Shown: positions 23,264 to 35,580, counted from the stretch's first letter. The stretch is DNA of 64,000 nucleotides from Capitulum mitella (GCA_030062745.1 CP099853.1:2170001-2234000); one strand, 5' to 3'. A program made the numbers and translations. Notes: generated from the letters alone by a model not told the origin.

Positions 23264-23335
23264 CTGCGTAGTTATGTATATATGTTTATATATATATATA
23301 TATATATAGTTACGTATATATGTATGCTGAAATAT
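23264..23335. repeat. TA microsatellite with TATG and TACG interruptions
   Basis: (TA)n with TGTT, GTTACG and TATG interruptions. Confidence 0.9.
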
Positions 23336-23899
23336 TTTACACATGCAGATACTGATGCAGCATTACATGAATATTGCATGCGATTTAAGCATATCTAATG
23401 GTTCTTAATCTGATTTACTACTGGGAGATGTTACCTCTGCTGGAATGTTCAGTGGTCATTAACAAAAGATAAAATAAACAGGTATTTTATGGCTGGAGAA
23501 ACTTCTTCCAAGGGTCCTACATCATTTTGTTTTGTTTATAGTGAAATGAATGTCAGCTGCATTAAAATATGCAGTACAAGACTCAAATGCTTAAAGACTC
23601 CATTTATATCCTGATTTTGCTGCACGAAGACAATTTTACAAAATGCATCGCGTCTGTACTGTACTGATAACTGGCTTTTGACACAAAAACTGTAAAACAT
23701 TATAACGTGGTAATTATGCTCCGATTTACCATACAAGTGCCGAGCAACAAAGGGCCTATTCCAAAATCATCCATGCATATAAATAGCGCAATCCCAAGGG
23801 AGTGCTCAGAAAATTCACTTCTTCCGGATCATTGTCGTCGCCAGGCCAAGCGTAAAGCGCAAAAAAACCCGGCGACATTTTTGAAAACCAACGCATGAT
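23336..23899. other. Unassigned AT-rich sequence
   Basis: Nothing recognised. Confidence 0.5.
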
Positions 23900-24120
23900 A
23901 CTCTGCCGCTATAAAGCGGCGTGTAATGAACGGAGCGTCAGTGGCGGAGTACAGTGCGCCAGAATCGCCGATGGCAAGGCTCGGAGCGATTCTCCAAGGC
24001 TCGGCGAGCTGCGTCGCTGCTCTGGCGGCCTGGCCGGGCAGGAACGGCAGCGTCACTTCCGTCACATCAGCCGCTCGGCCGGGGCGGAGTAGAAGAGGTC
24101 CGCTTCTTGGAGATCTTGGG
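23900..24120. promoter_or_regulatory. Moderately CpG-rich segment
   Basis: CpG density rises over about 200 bp, with open frames on both strands. No motif set is specific enough to name. Confidence 0.3.
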
Positions 24121-25322
24121 GCCACTCAATTTGGACCGGCATCAGATGTGAACGGTGCCGAAAATTGCCGATGTGTCAGGAACGGGATTAGCTGCTCTAA
24201 GTTTGCCATGCTGTTCTTGGATTTATGCTTCCACATGCAACTTCACGTCTAAACCGGGAGGGTAGACAAATGTGTCACAAACGAATTGTGGAAAATCTAG
24301 TTTTGGTGCCTTGATATGAACATGAACATCTTCGCCAGTGGAATCAAATGTGTGGCATTGTAAGGTAACAGAACCGGCAAACCATGTGCACTCTGACACG
24401 CATATGACAGCATGGCTGGAGATTTACGAAAATTATTGGGATCCACGTAAGATTTCAGACTACTTCTTTATATATATTGAGGGGGCGGGGTCCAAACCCT
24501 CTTCTATCCCCGGGATCGCCAGTCATGCATGACAGACAGTAAAGCATCTTAAAATCAACTATGTAAGTCATGAACCGCTGAAATCAACGGCGGCCTACTC
24601 TGAAAAGTGTTCTGCCTCAGGACATCCTCCTGAGATGCGTTGTTGAGTCACGGCAAGGGGAAGGAGAACGTGCTGCTGACGTCAGGCATCAAGATGATGC
24701 ACATTAGCGCCCTGCAAACAGCGTGTTAACAACGCGATGAGCACTGCCACATGCTTGTCCCTCCGTTACAGTTGGCTGCCGTCTGGACATATCTGATAAA
24801 CGTCGGCTAGCGGCTCATCTGCCTGGGTCTCTCTAGAAGCCTCGCTACTCTGACTGGTACATATGAAAAAAGAAACGGAGCAATTGGGTCGTATTTAAGC
24901 CGAAAGTTTTGTCTCTGCAATGAAGGGGTAATTGATAATACTGGATCTGACGTCGAGGCGAATGAAGTCTGATACAGTGCATTGTTTTGCAAATTACTGG
25001 AGTTCTTGCTAAAGCCGGCTTCGACTTGCTATATTCATTGAGCGTTATGGACATGGCTTTAGAGTGAGAATGATGTCCGTTTCAGTAACACATCGCCGAC
25101 TCTAGCATTGATCGTCCTGGCTTTTTCCTGCGTACACTAGCACGGATTGGTCAACATCAATGAAAACCACCGCTAAGGATGATAGCAACACGAAAACCTG
25201 TTCTTTAAAAAAAATAATATTTATTGACAACGCGTTAAGCGCTTTGGAAACAAAGCAAACCATTAGTAAACCACAATACTTTGGGTACCGCAGCGCCCGC
25301 AGTATCCACACATAACCATGGC
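24121..25322. other. Unassigned sequence
   Basis: Moderate composition with short frames only. No repeat or RNA gene recognised. Confidence 0.5.
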
Positions 25323-26535
25323 TTAACCCTATTCCCGGAAGGGGGGGCGGAATCCGCCCCCCTCGGGTTTTTTGTTTACCAATTCCAGGCTTTTTAACGC
25401 AGCTTCACGAAACTTGCTGACTTTTCCTAGCTATTTTTTTACGTGCCGTGACAAAATTTCAAAATTCTATTTTGCATAGGGGTGGAGCCAGGCAACGTTT
25501 TTGGGAGGCACCTCATGCCATTTTTGGCCATGTTAAGGGTAAAAGGAAAATGTCTGCCAAAAACAGAGTTTTTAAGATAGAACTTAAAACTTTATATGGA
25601 TGTATAGCTAAATAGTTGGATAATGTGCAGATATAGTTTTGTTCTCCTGAGGTCATTTTAAAAGATTAGATCAAGGTCAAAAGTCAAAATTTGTTTTTTG
25701 CTATAATTTCGGGGCCGTTTTTTCAAATGCCAAACCCGGAATATATATGAAGTAGAAGGGTACCTTCTACTTGTGTATCAAGCTTTAGCTTGATATCAGG
25801 TCGGGTCACGGAGCTATGACCTAAAATGTCCGTGCGCGTACCCTATATCGCAATAGCCATAAAACGAAATTTTTGAAATAGAGTGAATTCAAATGATTGA
25901 AAACGTTTAAAGATTACATTAAATGCACAGGAGATCATTCCAAGTGACCTCAAGGTCACTGGAGGTCATTTAAGGTCAAAGGTCACAAGTTGATCTGAGA
26001 AACATGTGACCATGACAGTTCCCCCTTTTTCATGTCCCTGGCACCGCCTATGCTAACATTATACAAGCATTGTAATGCGATTTGTACTTCTTTAGTATAA
26101 CATGACTAATAGAAGCTAAAAAAGGGTGTTTGCCTCTTTTGTTCATCCAGTTGTTAGAAAACTAATCCTCCTATTTTTGAAACCCTGTGAACGCCCATGA
26201 ATTTTCTCAAAATTTCAGATTTGGGGACCCATGGTAAAAGCCCTATCCATAATCTCTCGATTCATGCCAGTTTCATCGGAATCGGTCGATAAACAATGAA
26301 GTTATAAGAAGTAAAAAAGTACCCCCCATTTTGACATTTTTGCCCCCCTGTATCCACAAATTTCAGAATTTTGAAAATTTCTTCTTATAAAAATGTAGTT
26401 CACGTCACGGCAAATCGATTTCCGTTTGTTGCGATGAAATCGGACAAGTAGTTCTCGAGATCAGGGGGGGCCGAATCCGCCCCCCCCCCTGCCGGGAATC
26501 GGCCATACCGTCTAGCCCTCCGGGAATAGGGTTAA
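25323..26535 (-). mobile_element. piggyBac-like non-autonomous DNA transposon, copy 2 (inverted)
   Basis: This 1,213-bp segment begins TTAACCCTATTCCCGG and ends CCGGGAATAGGGTTAA, giving perfect 12-bp inverted ends inside TTAA. Read on the minus strand it matches copy 1 along its whole length. Both copies carry the extra insert (TAGACGGTATGG and its neighbours) between the outer terminus and the inner G/C palindrome, on one end only. The inner palindrome at 25339-25361 is almost perfect. No transposase is encoded. The nuclear-receptor-like array is intact here (25953-25985). Confidence 0.85.
25945..25985 (+). promoter_or_regulatory. Intact ER2-DR4-DR4-DR1 array of AGGTCA half-sites
   Basis: TGACCT at 25945-25950 is followed by AGGTCA at 25953-25958, 25963-25968, 25973-25978 and 25980-25985. 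The spacings are 2 (everted), 4, 4 and 1 nt. Direct repeats of AGGTCA spaced by 4 or 1 are canonical binding arrangements for RXR/USP-type heterodimers. The hexamers are seen directly; binding is inferred. Confidence 0.5.
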
Positions 26536-26830
26536 GGAAATATCCCGACGCTTGATAAATCTCCAGAGCTCCGTAAGCGCCACCAAGACTGTCTTCAGAA
26601 GCTTCATCAGGGCCGCGGAGCCGTGAGAACGCCGTCTCCTCTCCCGGAGCCCGTCACCGGCCGTGAAGGACGAGCCGTGCACGGCTGGGCCGCGTGCACC
26701 GTGCACAGGTGTGCCGACGGCCGTCGCTGTCGCCGTCCAGACGCAGCGCTGGTGGTCTGAGAGCGTGACGCGGTGTCCGTCAGCGCCGCCTGTTCCGCCG
26801 AGTTACGATCTTCCTCCGGACAGGTGACGA
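26536..26830. promoter_or_regulatory. CpG-rich segment
   Basis: CpG-rich from about 26610, with a GTGCACGG/CCGTGCAC-rich part at 26670-26710. Overlapping frames carry no known domain. Confidence 0.35.
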
Positions 26831-27055
26831 CAGCTAACCAGACACTTCTGCCGCACAGAGAGCCAGCTAATGACGCCTGACCAGGAACCTCCACCGCGCA
26901 GAGAGTCAGCTGGTGACGCTGACCAGGCACCTCTGCCGCGCAGACAGTCAACTGACAACGCCTGACCAGGCACCTCCGCCGAGCAGAGAGTCAGCTGATG
27001 ACAACTGACCAGGCACCTCCGCCGCAAAGAATCAGCTAATGACGCCAGCTGATGA
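26831..27055. repeat. Degenerate minisatellite, about 43-bp unit, 5 copies
   Basis: Units run CCTGACCAGGCACCTCCGCC, then GCGCAGAGAGTCAGCTGATG, then ACG, with substitutions and small indels. The minus-strand open frame across it is repetitive and not a gene. Confidence 0.85.
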
Positions 27056-28199
27056 CACGTACGATAGCATCGTAACATAGATCTGACCATTTTTGGTAAC
27101 CCACAGACTTTTTCTAAAGTGCCTGTACCGCGCCCCATCACACAGAGTTTCAGCGTGCCGTCTTTTCGAGAAAAAATCCTTAATATTTATATACAAATAG
27201 TATATAAGTGTATTTAGCAGCTGCGAAACCAGTTGTTTCGTATTACATCAAATCGTAAAACAACTCATCTTGAAAGCATTATCTTCCCGGGTATCTGTCG
27301 TCACCGCTCATTTACCTCTGTTCACCGGCATCTCCCCGAGGGTCGCCATGATGTCGGCCAGTTGCTGTGTCGTTACCCTCGTCCCTGGGCTTCGCTCAAA
27401 GAGCACGGATGACCCAGTGTACGACGAAGAGGTGCTGGTGCTGCTGGTGGCCCACGGTAAGGCGTCGGCGACGCTGCTGCAGTTCTCATTTGGCTCAAAA
27501 TGCGCAACGTGTGCTGAGCTGGTCGACGGTTTGTCGTAATCCGCCTGCTTCTTGGCGCATTGCCCGAACTAGGGAAGTCTGTTCGTAGCTTGTTTTCTGC
27601 AAGACGCGCATAGTGTTTCCCTTTTTTCAAAATTTCGCACAGGTTGTGTTTTTGGATGAAATCAGCGTACGCATTCCAATAATTTTCTTTCCCTTCGGTG
27701 CCGTCTGTTGAACGGCTTGGCATTTTTGCTCAGTTGCAGTCGTGTTCATGCCTTTCTGTACTTGATCAAAAGTTCTTGCTCGTGATGTGGGCATATCGCT
27801 TAAATCTCACTGACATTAAAAGAATGGAATAAGCAAAGGACGCTCCAGTGCCTTGGCACCTCGTCCTGCTCCAACAGTCGTAACGCTTCGTTCGTTGTGT
27901 GAATGTCACACATCGGGCGTGTTTTATCTCAAATGCAGACTTCCTCCCCTCCAGTGACCCATCCAAGACTGCCTCTCCCCATCCACGCCGCCTCCGACAT
28001 CTGACGAGAGGGGGGACGACTGAGGAAGGGCGGCCGGCCGCGGGGCCCAGGAGGTACAGTTCGGGGCGCGATGGCAGAGCTGGTATAGAAAGGCCCATCA
28101 TGTTTTACACTGAATCTGATAGTTAAATGTAAGCAGAATCCAAATTCTTCGTTTATTTTGAATTCAAAACAGCCACGTTTTTCACAAATCAGAATCGAG
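27056..28199. other. Unassigned sequence
   Basis: Moderate composition. A small GC-rich patch lies at 28000-28080. No recognised gene. Confidence 0.5.
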
Positions 28200-28275
28200 A
28201 ATTTTATTGTTATTGTATTGTTATTGTATTGTTGTTATATAATTGTATTGTTATTGTATCGTTATATTTATATAA
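28200..28275. repeat. T/A-rich (TTATTGTATTG)n simple repeat
   Basis: About six imperfect copies of TATTG-based units are interrupted by GTTATATAA. Confidence 0.85.
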
Positions 28276-30174
28276 AAGCATTTGTATTTTCAGCAGATTT
28301 AGTGAAGAATTATAGATTACCTTACGGTCTATCCGAGTGTGTTTAAATCGTGCGCCTGTGGTGAATAGTTCATGAGATACGGTCGTTTCAAATCAGCCTT
28401 TTTCAAAACTTAAAATAAGAAATTGCCTATAACTTCTAAAGAGTGATTCCGATCAATCCAATTTTCTCGGAATCGTGTTCAGAACTACAGAAAACCTTAC
28501 ACACCAAATTTCGACAAAATCATTGACGGTGGGATGTTGAAACTGACCGCTCATTGGTTACGTTGGCATGGAATGACCCAAGTACCTTTTCCCTTCGTGT
28601 ATGTAACAAATGCTACATGCTAGCTTAAACAAATCCTGTTTACAGTTAGTCTGTGTAGTCTAACTGTGTAGTCAGTTACTGACAACACAGTAAAAGCGAT
28701 GCTGCACTACGGCATTCAGTGGCATTTCCAATGCATGCAAAACATTAGGTCATGTCCTTGAGGTGCAAGCCAAATCGTGTTTTAACAAAATGTTCGGAAC
28801 GCCTTACATAACGAAGACATGTGTACCACAACGTGTGTGTGATCCCCTCTACCCAGTGTGCCGCGGTCTGGAAACTTGTTAAACACCGTGCAGCGCGACG
28901 CAAAAAGTCGTGTTGATTCGTGTTGGTCGTGAGGTACAGGCCCACTCCGTTACGGAAATCCCGGCAGCAGCAGAGCTACCGTAGGCGGCCAGCATGTCGT
29001 TGCAAATAATCCGGTTCAGGCATCAGATTTCGTCTGGTCGTAAAGGTTCTATCTCACACGGGACCAGCGTGCACGCAGATAGTATGGACAACGTCCCTCC
29101 GTTCGGAGGGGTCGCGCCTGTTCACACCCCGTGACTCCCAGATGCCGCAGGACAAGATAATTGTTACACGGCGCGGCTGTGCTCTTTGTCTTCTTTGTCG
29201 TCGTTATCGTTCATCACGTTCGCAGCAGTCTTGATGTTCCCCACTACAAGGGGCAGCGGAGACATTTTCTGGGCGCAGCTGCATTCCGACCCATTGACCC
29301 ACTGTTTGCATAGTAAATCAAACTTTATCGAGCAAAGCTATTCGTGGATCGAACTTTTAGGCGGCAGAAACGAAGGACGGTTTCAGTTTCCAATCCGAGA
29401 TCGAGGGTGATATTCAGAGATTCTGTCAAAACTATGACAGACGACCGCGATATCATCTGTGACAACTTCACAGGGGTCTAAAGGCAGTTTCTGGGTACAA
29501 TGAATGCGAGACAGGTCAGAATACGTGCCAGCTATGACGACATGAATGCGAATTCACCATTGTACCTCCTGAACCTATGGCATAGTACAACAAATCACGA
29601 GTCATACGGCGCTATGGAGTACTTCGCGCCGCTGATCTTAGGCATGCCGATCGTCCACTTAACTTGCCATTCAGAAAGACGGACCGCTTCGAAAAAACCA
29701 AGGTGTGGTCTTCCCTTGACATTTATGACACGGCAGTCTGCTTATTTGGAATCTCTGCTGTTCTAGCGTTCAGCAATCTACTGAAAAATCTTAGCACTGG
29801 AAGTTCATCGGGGAGGGCAACGGGCCATCGGGGGAAAAGGAGGGAGGCTCACCGGCGCAGTGGACGAGTCCAGTCACATCAAAAGTAATGATGTGTTACG
29901 CCTTCGGTCATTGCGCGTCACGGAAGATTGTGAAATCCGGCAATGCCCTTCCGGCTCCTCAAATAATCGATTTGAGGTCCGATTGCTTTTGAAGTAATGT
30001 CTCGCCTTATTAAGCTACATGCTTGCTTGACATCCCGGCAATAATGGCGTTATCTCTGGCTTAGCACAGTCCTGGCATCATTGCGCAATCGATGAAGATC
30101 ACTGAATGTAACCCAGGAACCATGCGCATAACTGAGTAATTGGAAGGAGCCGTTTCCGCATCAGGCGCCGGACA
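28276..30174. other. Unassigned sequence with possible old repeat at 28370-28560
   Basis: The part at 28420-28530 (CTATAACTTCTAAAGAGTGA, then ACACACCAAATTTCGAC) reads like a degraded transposon interior, similar in style to the 1.2 kb family. I could not align it securely. The rest is unremarkable. Confidence 0.4.
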
Positions 30175-30575
30175 CGGACACAAACGTGGAAGACGTGGCC
30201 GTCATCCCCCCTGAATCCACCACGACTTTCGGCTGTCGAGACGCCTGTGAATCCACCAGGCCAGCTCGGCTGTCCGAGTACGGGTAGATCCCCCGGTCAG
30301 ACTCAGCTGTCTGCCTCTGAGTCTGCCGGTCAGACTCGGCGCCCCTGAATCCACCAGCTAGATTCAGCTCCCCTGGCTCCATCAGCTAGACTCAGTACAC
30401 CTGAATCCACCACCCAGACTCGGCATTCCCGAATCCACCAGCCAGACTCGGCACTCCTGAATCCACCAGCCAGATTCAGCGCCCCTGGCTCCATCAGCCA
30501 GACTGAATCCACCACCCAGGCTCGGCGCCCTGAATTCCAGACTCGGCGCCCCTGAATCCACCAGCCAGACTCGCC
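30175..30575. repeat. Degenerate minisatellite, 28-bp unit
   Basis: Core unit GAATCCACCAGCCAGACTCG plus GCRCYCCT, with at least ten diverged copies, cleanest at 30390-30570. It explains the long minus-strand frames rich in Trp, Val, Asp and Ser. Confidence 0.85.
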
Positions 30576-30850
30576 AGCGAGGCTGGCGGCCGCCGCTGGT
30601 CGGCGGCGGACCGTCGCCGACGCCCGAACACCGACCGCCGCGCCCTGCGCCCGCCGAGCCAGCCGCAATCTCAGCAATCGCGAATGAAGCTCCCCTTCCC
30701 CTCCGCGCCGACGCCGGGGGAGGGGACAGGAAGTGTGGCACAGGTGCGGCGGATGAGGCGCGGTGGGGGAGAGGGGTGCAGGTGCAGAGGGGCCGGCGAC
30801 ACTGGAGAGTCCTGGGCTCCGCCCGTGAGGACGCCCCTCGCCCACTGGAA
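30576..30850. promoter_or_regulatory. CpG-rich island
   Basis: GC-rich, with CpG dense at 30590-30660, adjoining the 28-bp minisatellite. No specific motif set. Confidence 0.4.
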
Positions 30851-31499
30851 GAGCGTTCCCCAGTGTACAGAGGAACACAGTTAGATATCAGGGGCTTTTG
30901 ACCTTTGGTGGAGATGTGGCATACGGTGACGATGGCCGGCGTGTGTTGTCAGGTGCGGCAGGCTGGCCAGTGTACCAGGAAATGAATTCATCTCATACAC
31001 CACGTCGTTATTTTAGCGCCTGCTATGTTACACGAGTTGCCTTCCTTAAGCGCGTTTTGTTCCGTCTTGACCCCATCAAATACGCAAATCCTGATCATTT
31101 CCGGGTGTTTGCGTTACATATCGGGCAACAGGTGACTGGATGACTTGTAAAGAAGCCGAGCAAAAGGCAGAATGGAAAATATGATTCGACGGAAGCACAA
31201 GTCTTTTTGACGAACATGCACAATAACAAATGAAGCCAATTGGAAACAGGTCGTTGAGCACCAAGGAAAAATGTTCATTTTGAGCCAGCTCAACCAGGTC
31301 AACAGCACCAGGTAATTTGGAGACTGTGAAAAACCGGGACGTGGGTGGTTTAGGTGCACCTTGACTACGTTTTCTGCACGCCAAAATTTGTGGGATCAAA
31401 ATTATGTTTAGTACCCAAATATGGATAATTTCAGTGACTCGACGCTTCGTTGGCCTCACGGTGCGCAAACCAATGTGACAAACGTCAGCTGCGTAAACC
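30851..31499. other. Unassigned sequence
   Basis: A 148-codon minus-strand frame covers 31076-31522, but the conceptual protein is not recognised. Nothing else seen. Confidence 0.45.
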
Positions 31500-31760
31500 T
31501 CCAGCGCCTGCCACCGCAGCAAGAAAAATACACAGCAGCACGCTAATTAAGCGCATCGGGCTCCGTGAATTCCGCGGACGCCTGCCGCACTTTGCAGCCC
31601 ACAAATTGCACGGTGTAGGACGGTTTACGTAGCGGACCCCGCTGCCAACATCCGGTCCCGGCCGGTCCGCGGGCGGACCGCCCAATTACCGGGCGGCGCT
31701 GATGGCTATGCGTTTCCGTTTCGCGCGGGGCCGCATCCAGGTAATCTTCGGCAGGAATAT
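31500..31760. promoter_or_regulatory. CpG-rich segment
   Basis: CpG-rich, with CTAATTAAGCGC at 31541-31552 (homeodomain-like core) and a GGTCCGCGGGCGGACC palindrome at about 31664-31679. A regulatory role is inference. Confidence 0.35.
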
Positions 31761-32439
31761 CTGGTGCTTCGCGGCTGTTGTTTTGATGTCGGTTGTCGCG
31801 GCGTCCTTGTTGGCATTGATGCAATGCTCCGCTCGCATGTGAAGCGAACGAACAAGTCTGATGTTTCGCGTCTGGTGCAACTGAAAGTCTCTAAGCTCCC
31901 CATGTGCGCAGGTGTTAACAATGCAGGTTGTAGTCAGTCCAGGTGTTTACAGAAGTGATAAGCACTGCCAACTACGGCCCAGGAATCCAACAGACTGCAG
32001 AACACACACACAAGCTGCCGCGTCTTTTTAAACTTATATCCATTATTTAGCATGAGATGAAAACAGGTTTTAACACAAATTATCTAGTCCATCACCAAAA
32101 TATTCAGCACCCTTTCGCCAGCAGGCAGTGGTCCACCGCTGAATTCCACATGGACAATAAATAGGAATGTCTTTCTATGACTATACTTCAAAGTCAAAGG
32201 TCACATTTGTCACACGCACACCTTCGCTGCAAAACCAGTCAATTTCCTTTGAACTACGATTACCCTCGAGCGCCCGTCATGGACATCTGGCCGCCGCGTC
32301 TCCGGCAGGAACTTTCGTCTGCCTCTCCAATTTAGCGGCGACAAATAAACAGCATCTCCGCTTTCCGCTTCGCTGCCGCTCTCCGTCCAAACACCGCCAA
32401 TTTCGCACAAATTAGATATCCGGCGCAGTCATTAACAAT
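31761..32439. other. Unassigned sequence
   Basis: Moderate to AT-rich, nothing recognised. Confidence 0.5.
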
Positions 32440-32840
32440 GCCCACAACGTCATGGGTTCCTCATGGCGGCGCGACTTGATTGGCCCAGCGCGTGCCGGCT
32501 GCCGCGGAGGTCAAAGTTCAGCACGTGAGACGCTTCGTTCGTCGCCCGAGGCGCCTCCGCGGAGAAAATTGCTCGCCGGCCGGGCGCCGAGGGAAGCGCG
32601 CACAGGAAGCAGGTGGAGACCGGTTTATGGGTTTCCTATAACGCTGAAAAGACGGTCGGCGCCACGGGAAACTGCGGCAGCTCGGGGTCGCCGAGTTCGA
32701 TGAGTCGCCGCGCCGTGGGAAGGAGCGTCCGGCGGGGACGCAGGATCGGAGGCAGGTCTGCGGTCTCGCGGCCGCCCACCTGTCGAATTTCAGCTGCGGC
32801 CTTCAGGCTTTTTGGTCGCATCGGACAGACAGTCTGAGGC
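32440..32840. promoter_or_regulatory. CpG-rich island with reverse CCAAT box
   Basis: Dense CpG, with TTGATTGGCCCAG at about 32477-32489 (inverted CCAAT). It lies immediately upstream of the 244-codon ORF that starts at 32843, so it could be a promoter for a plus-strand transcript. Confidence 0.4.
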
Positions 32841-32842
32841 GC

Positions 32843-33577
32843 ATGACCTTGAGTGCCCCACTTTATAAAACTACGTACTACACAGTTACAAAGCTATCGC
32901 CGCGCAAAATGTGTTGTGGATTCATTCCCTTAGACATAACATGCACGCTTGCTTTGGGTGAGCCACGACTTCCCACTACTCTGAAAGACGTCGACCAGCA
33001 TGTTCAGTGCTCTGAAATCCAGCAAACAAGATTGCTGAACACAGTCTTGCGCAACGCTAGTGAAGCACTCCTGTCCTGTGTAAGATGTGCAGTTTTGGCA
33101 AACCTCTGCATAGACTCACGAATCCTCACTTCACTCACGAATCCACCTTTCACAGATAATCTCACCATCGCTTCAAACTCCCACGTTCGCCTATTCTTCC
33201 GCCGAACAGCCTTTAAGCATATGAACTGGCACGCAGCAGCTGGACCACGATTCCGAATACCTGGACTGAAGATAACCTCACGCCGCGTCCTCGCTTTTTT
33301 CGCTGAGCTCCGATCCCCATCTCCCCTCGTCCACCACCCCAGCATCGTCCTGCCGACCAACCGGACCTTTACGCTGGCCTGTATCGGCGCACGTCAACAC
33401 TCACACTGCCGACGTCTATCTCCCGACCATCATCCCTCCCCCGGCGGGCGGCCCTTTGATGTGCGCCCCCCCCCCCCGCGGTGTAACGGCAGGCCACAGC
33501 GCCAGAGCCCAGCCTCCGAGATGATATCTCCATCACCCCCTCGGCCCGCCGACCACGGGAGGTGGGTGAGGTCGTGA
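32843..33577 (+). CDS. Orphan 244-codon ORF, unknown function
   Basis: This is the longest ATG-started frame in the window that is not explained by tandem repeats. It runs from ATG directly after a CpG-rich island to TGA. The conceptual protein begins MTLSAPLYKTTYYTVTKLSP and has a cysteine-containing N-terminal half. It ends in a proline-, arginine- and serine-rich tail encoded by C-rich sequence (from about 33420). I see no signal peptide, domain or motif of a known family. A 118-codon frame lies antisense at 33004-33360. Given window length and composition, one such frame could occur by chance. It could also be part of an unspliced or non-coding transcript. Confidence 0.2.
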   Translation: MTLSAPLYKTTYYTVTKLSPRKMCCGFIPLDITCTLALGEPRLPTTLKDVDQHVQCSEIQQTRLLNTVLRNASEALLSCVRCAVLANLCIDSRILTSLTNPPFTDNLTIASNSHVRLFFRRTAFKHMNWHAAAGPRFRIPGLKITSRRVLAFFAELRSPSPLVHHPSIVLPTNRTFTLACIGARQHSHCRRLSPDHHPSPGGRPFDVRPPPPRCNGRPQRQSPASEMISPSPPRPADHGRWVRS

Positions 33578-35379
33578 CATCAACGTTAATGGGCGTTAGC
33601 GGAGCGGAGGGGCTCTTAGAAAAGCTGAGGTTCTCTGGTCACCTCGTGACCTCGTGGACCACAATCGATGAGTAAACAGACGGTTAGTTTTTTTATATTT
33701 TTGACGCGAACTAACCGCGACGGTCCATTTCTGAGGAAAAGCGAAACTTTTAGCCCGCCTTCTGGTTTGACGCCAAGTCCGCGTAATCGCACCGCCAACC
33801 GGAAACACGTGACCAGTTCTGTACACAGTGAACGAATGGGGCAGCATTGTGCGATGTCTTAGAGATTTCATGCACCGCGAAGAAAATGAAGCAGATTGAT
33901 CATACAGGCTGCTAGAAGAGTGGGTTTGGAAGGGAGAGAGAGACGTTTGGCAGGTGTGCTGTCAGGCAGTCCTTTGGAGAAAGGGATTGGTGATCGAAAC
34001 AGGAACCACGTCATCGTCAGCACCCGTCCCTCTGCCGGCAGGTGCTTTTTCTGCTTGTTTTCAGACTCCCGAAGTCTGACGCGCTTCATCCGCCCGAATA
34101 CCTCGCGTACTTCGTTGACGTAATAAGTCGATCATTCTGGAAGTCTCAGAGTACTGCTGATCGACAGCTTTTACACAAATCATTTTTTTCTGCGAGACTG
34201 AATGCATTCTAGGCATGGGCTCAAGGTGACCATCATGAGGATGTACATCTTTTACTAAAATCTGTTCTAAACGGAACATCTAACACATCTAAAAAAAACA
34301 AAAATGTTCTTCGGTACATTGTTTCGCTTTTTGATTTATTAGATGAATAGCAGCGTAGTGCAACGCAACAAAAGCTCGCTATTCCCTTACAAAGAGAGAA
34401 GAGATAGCAGCTGGACACAGCGGTTAACCTATTATTCTTAGATCGTTAAAAGCAGCTGCATTCTCGAAACAGTTCAACGGCATTGCTTATTTCCACTGAA
34501 AGCTTGCAGACGAGAAGTGAGAAGTGAAAGAAGGTGGAGGATGGAAGGGAGAGAGGGGGTGAGCGGGAGAAATAGATGGAGAGAGAGAGAGAAAGAGAAT
34601 GACCGGACAAAATGTAAGCAAGCAACAGGACCGTCCACTTTTGCGAAACCCGTCAGCGACGGAGGAGTCAGCCATTTTCGCAATACTCGGCGTGAAGCTA
34701 CTGATTGAAAAGACATACATCCTGACGCAAACCTGCGCTGTCTGAAGGCGGAGCTCGTCGAAACGTGTCGCGGATTGCAATATATGTCGTGATAGAGGGA
34801 GGCGAGCTCGGTCTTTCAGCACTGAGGTGGCACAATCAATTTATATGACCCAACCTTGGTGTGCTCTCGGTAGTGTGGTTTGGATTATCATATGTTCGTG
34901 CGTTATCTTGGACGCCAGTCCGTTGTTTCATGTCGTGACGCAAAATTTGCTTTGTTGTATGCGGCGTGTTCGCAATGTGTGAAGCTTTTTGTTCCGTTTT
35001 AAACGGAAACGGGAAACTCTGACGTCTTCAAAAAGCTCGTTAAGCAAAAAGACAAAAAATCGTAACAAATGCGACCTTCTGTATGCATTTAATTTCTGTC
35101 AATAACCTCGTCCAAGTTTTGGGGAGTAGCGTTGGCGCGAGATGCCAATGTGGACGTCGTTCAAAAAACCGAACCTCTGAAATGCATGTTATCATTTCGA
35201 CCTAGCGTTGCAGCTTTGGCATATTCGTAATTCTGTGACGTGACAAAGTCCCCACAATGCCGGCAAAAAGGACTAGTTTTTCTGTCCTTGACTGTCCACA
35301 CCGGCTATCTGCCCGACATCAGATGCTCTTCCAGCCCTGTGCTGTGCTGTGCCGCAGACTCCCGCCACGATGTCCACCA
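33578..35379. other. Unassigned sequence; GA-rich tract at 34510-34610
   Basis: A purine-rich stretch (GAGAGAGA runs) lies at 34510-34610. On the minus strand an ATG at 34675-34673 sits in an AAAATGGCTGAC context and opens a 62-codon frame ending at 34487. No family recognised. Confidence 0.45.
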
Positions 35380-35580
35380 AATGAGAATCCAAGTCGTGCC
35401 TCCCGCTAATGTGCCCCATACCCTCCCGATCAGCCAGTCACCGGAGCACGACCCCGCCAGACCCGGCCCACCGGCGGCCAGCGCCAAGGGCGTCGCCGCC
35501 CGCCACGGGCGCGCAACCATGACCCGTAGCGACGCCGCCGCGAACGTCGCGAATCCGCCGCCCTAATTGGAATTTCACGC
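35380..35580. promoter_or_regulatory. CpG-rich segment
   Basis: Dense CpG over about 200 bp, open on both strands. No protein recognised. Confidence 0.35.

Noticed and set aside
30330..30878. 182-codon minus-strand ORF
   Set aside because: It is a 28-bp tandem repeat plus CpG-rich DNA. The Trp/Val/Asp repeat mirrors the DNA repeat.
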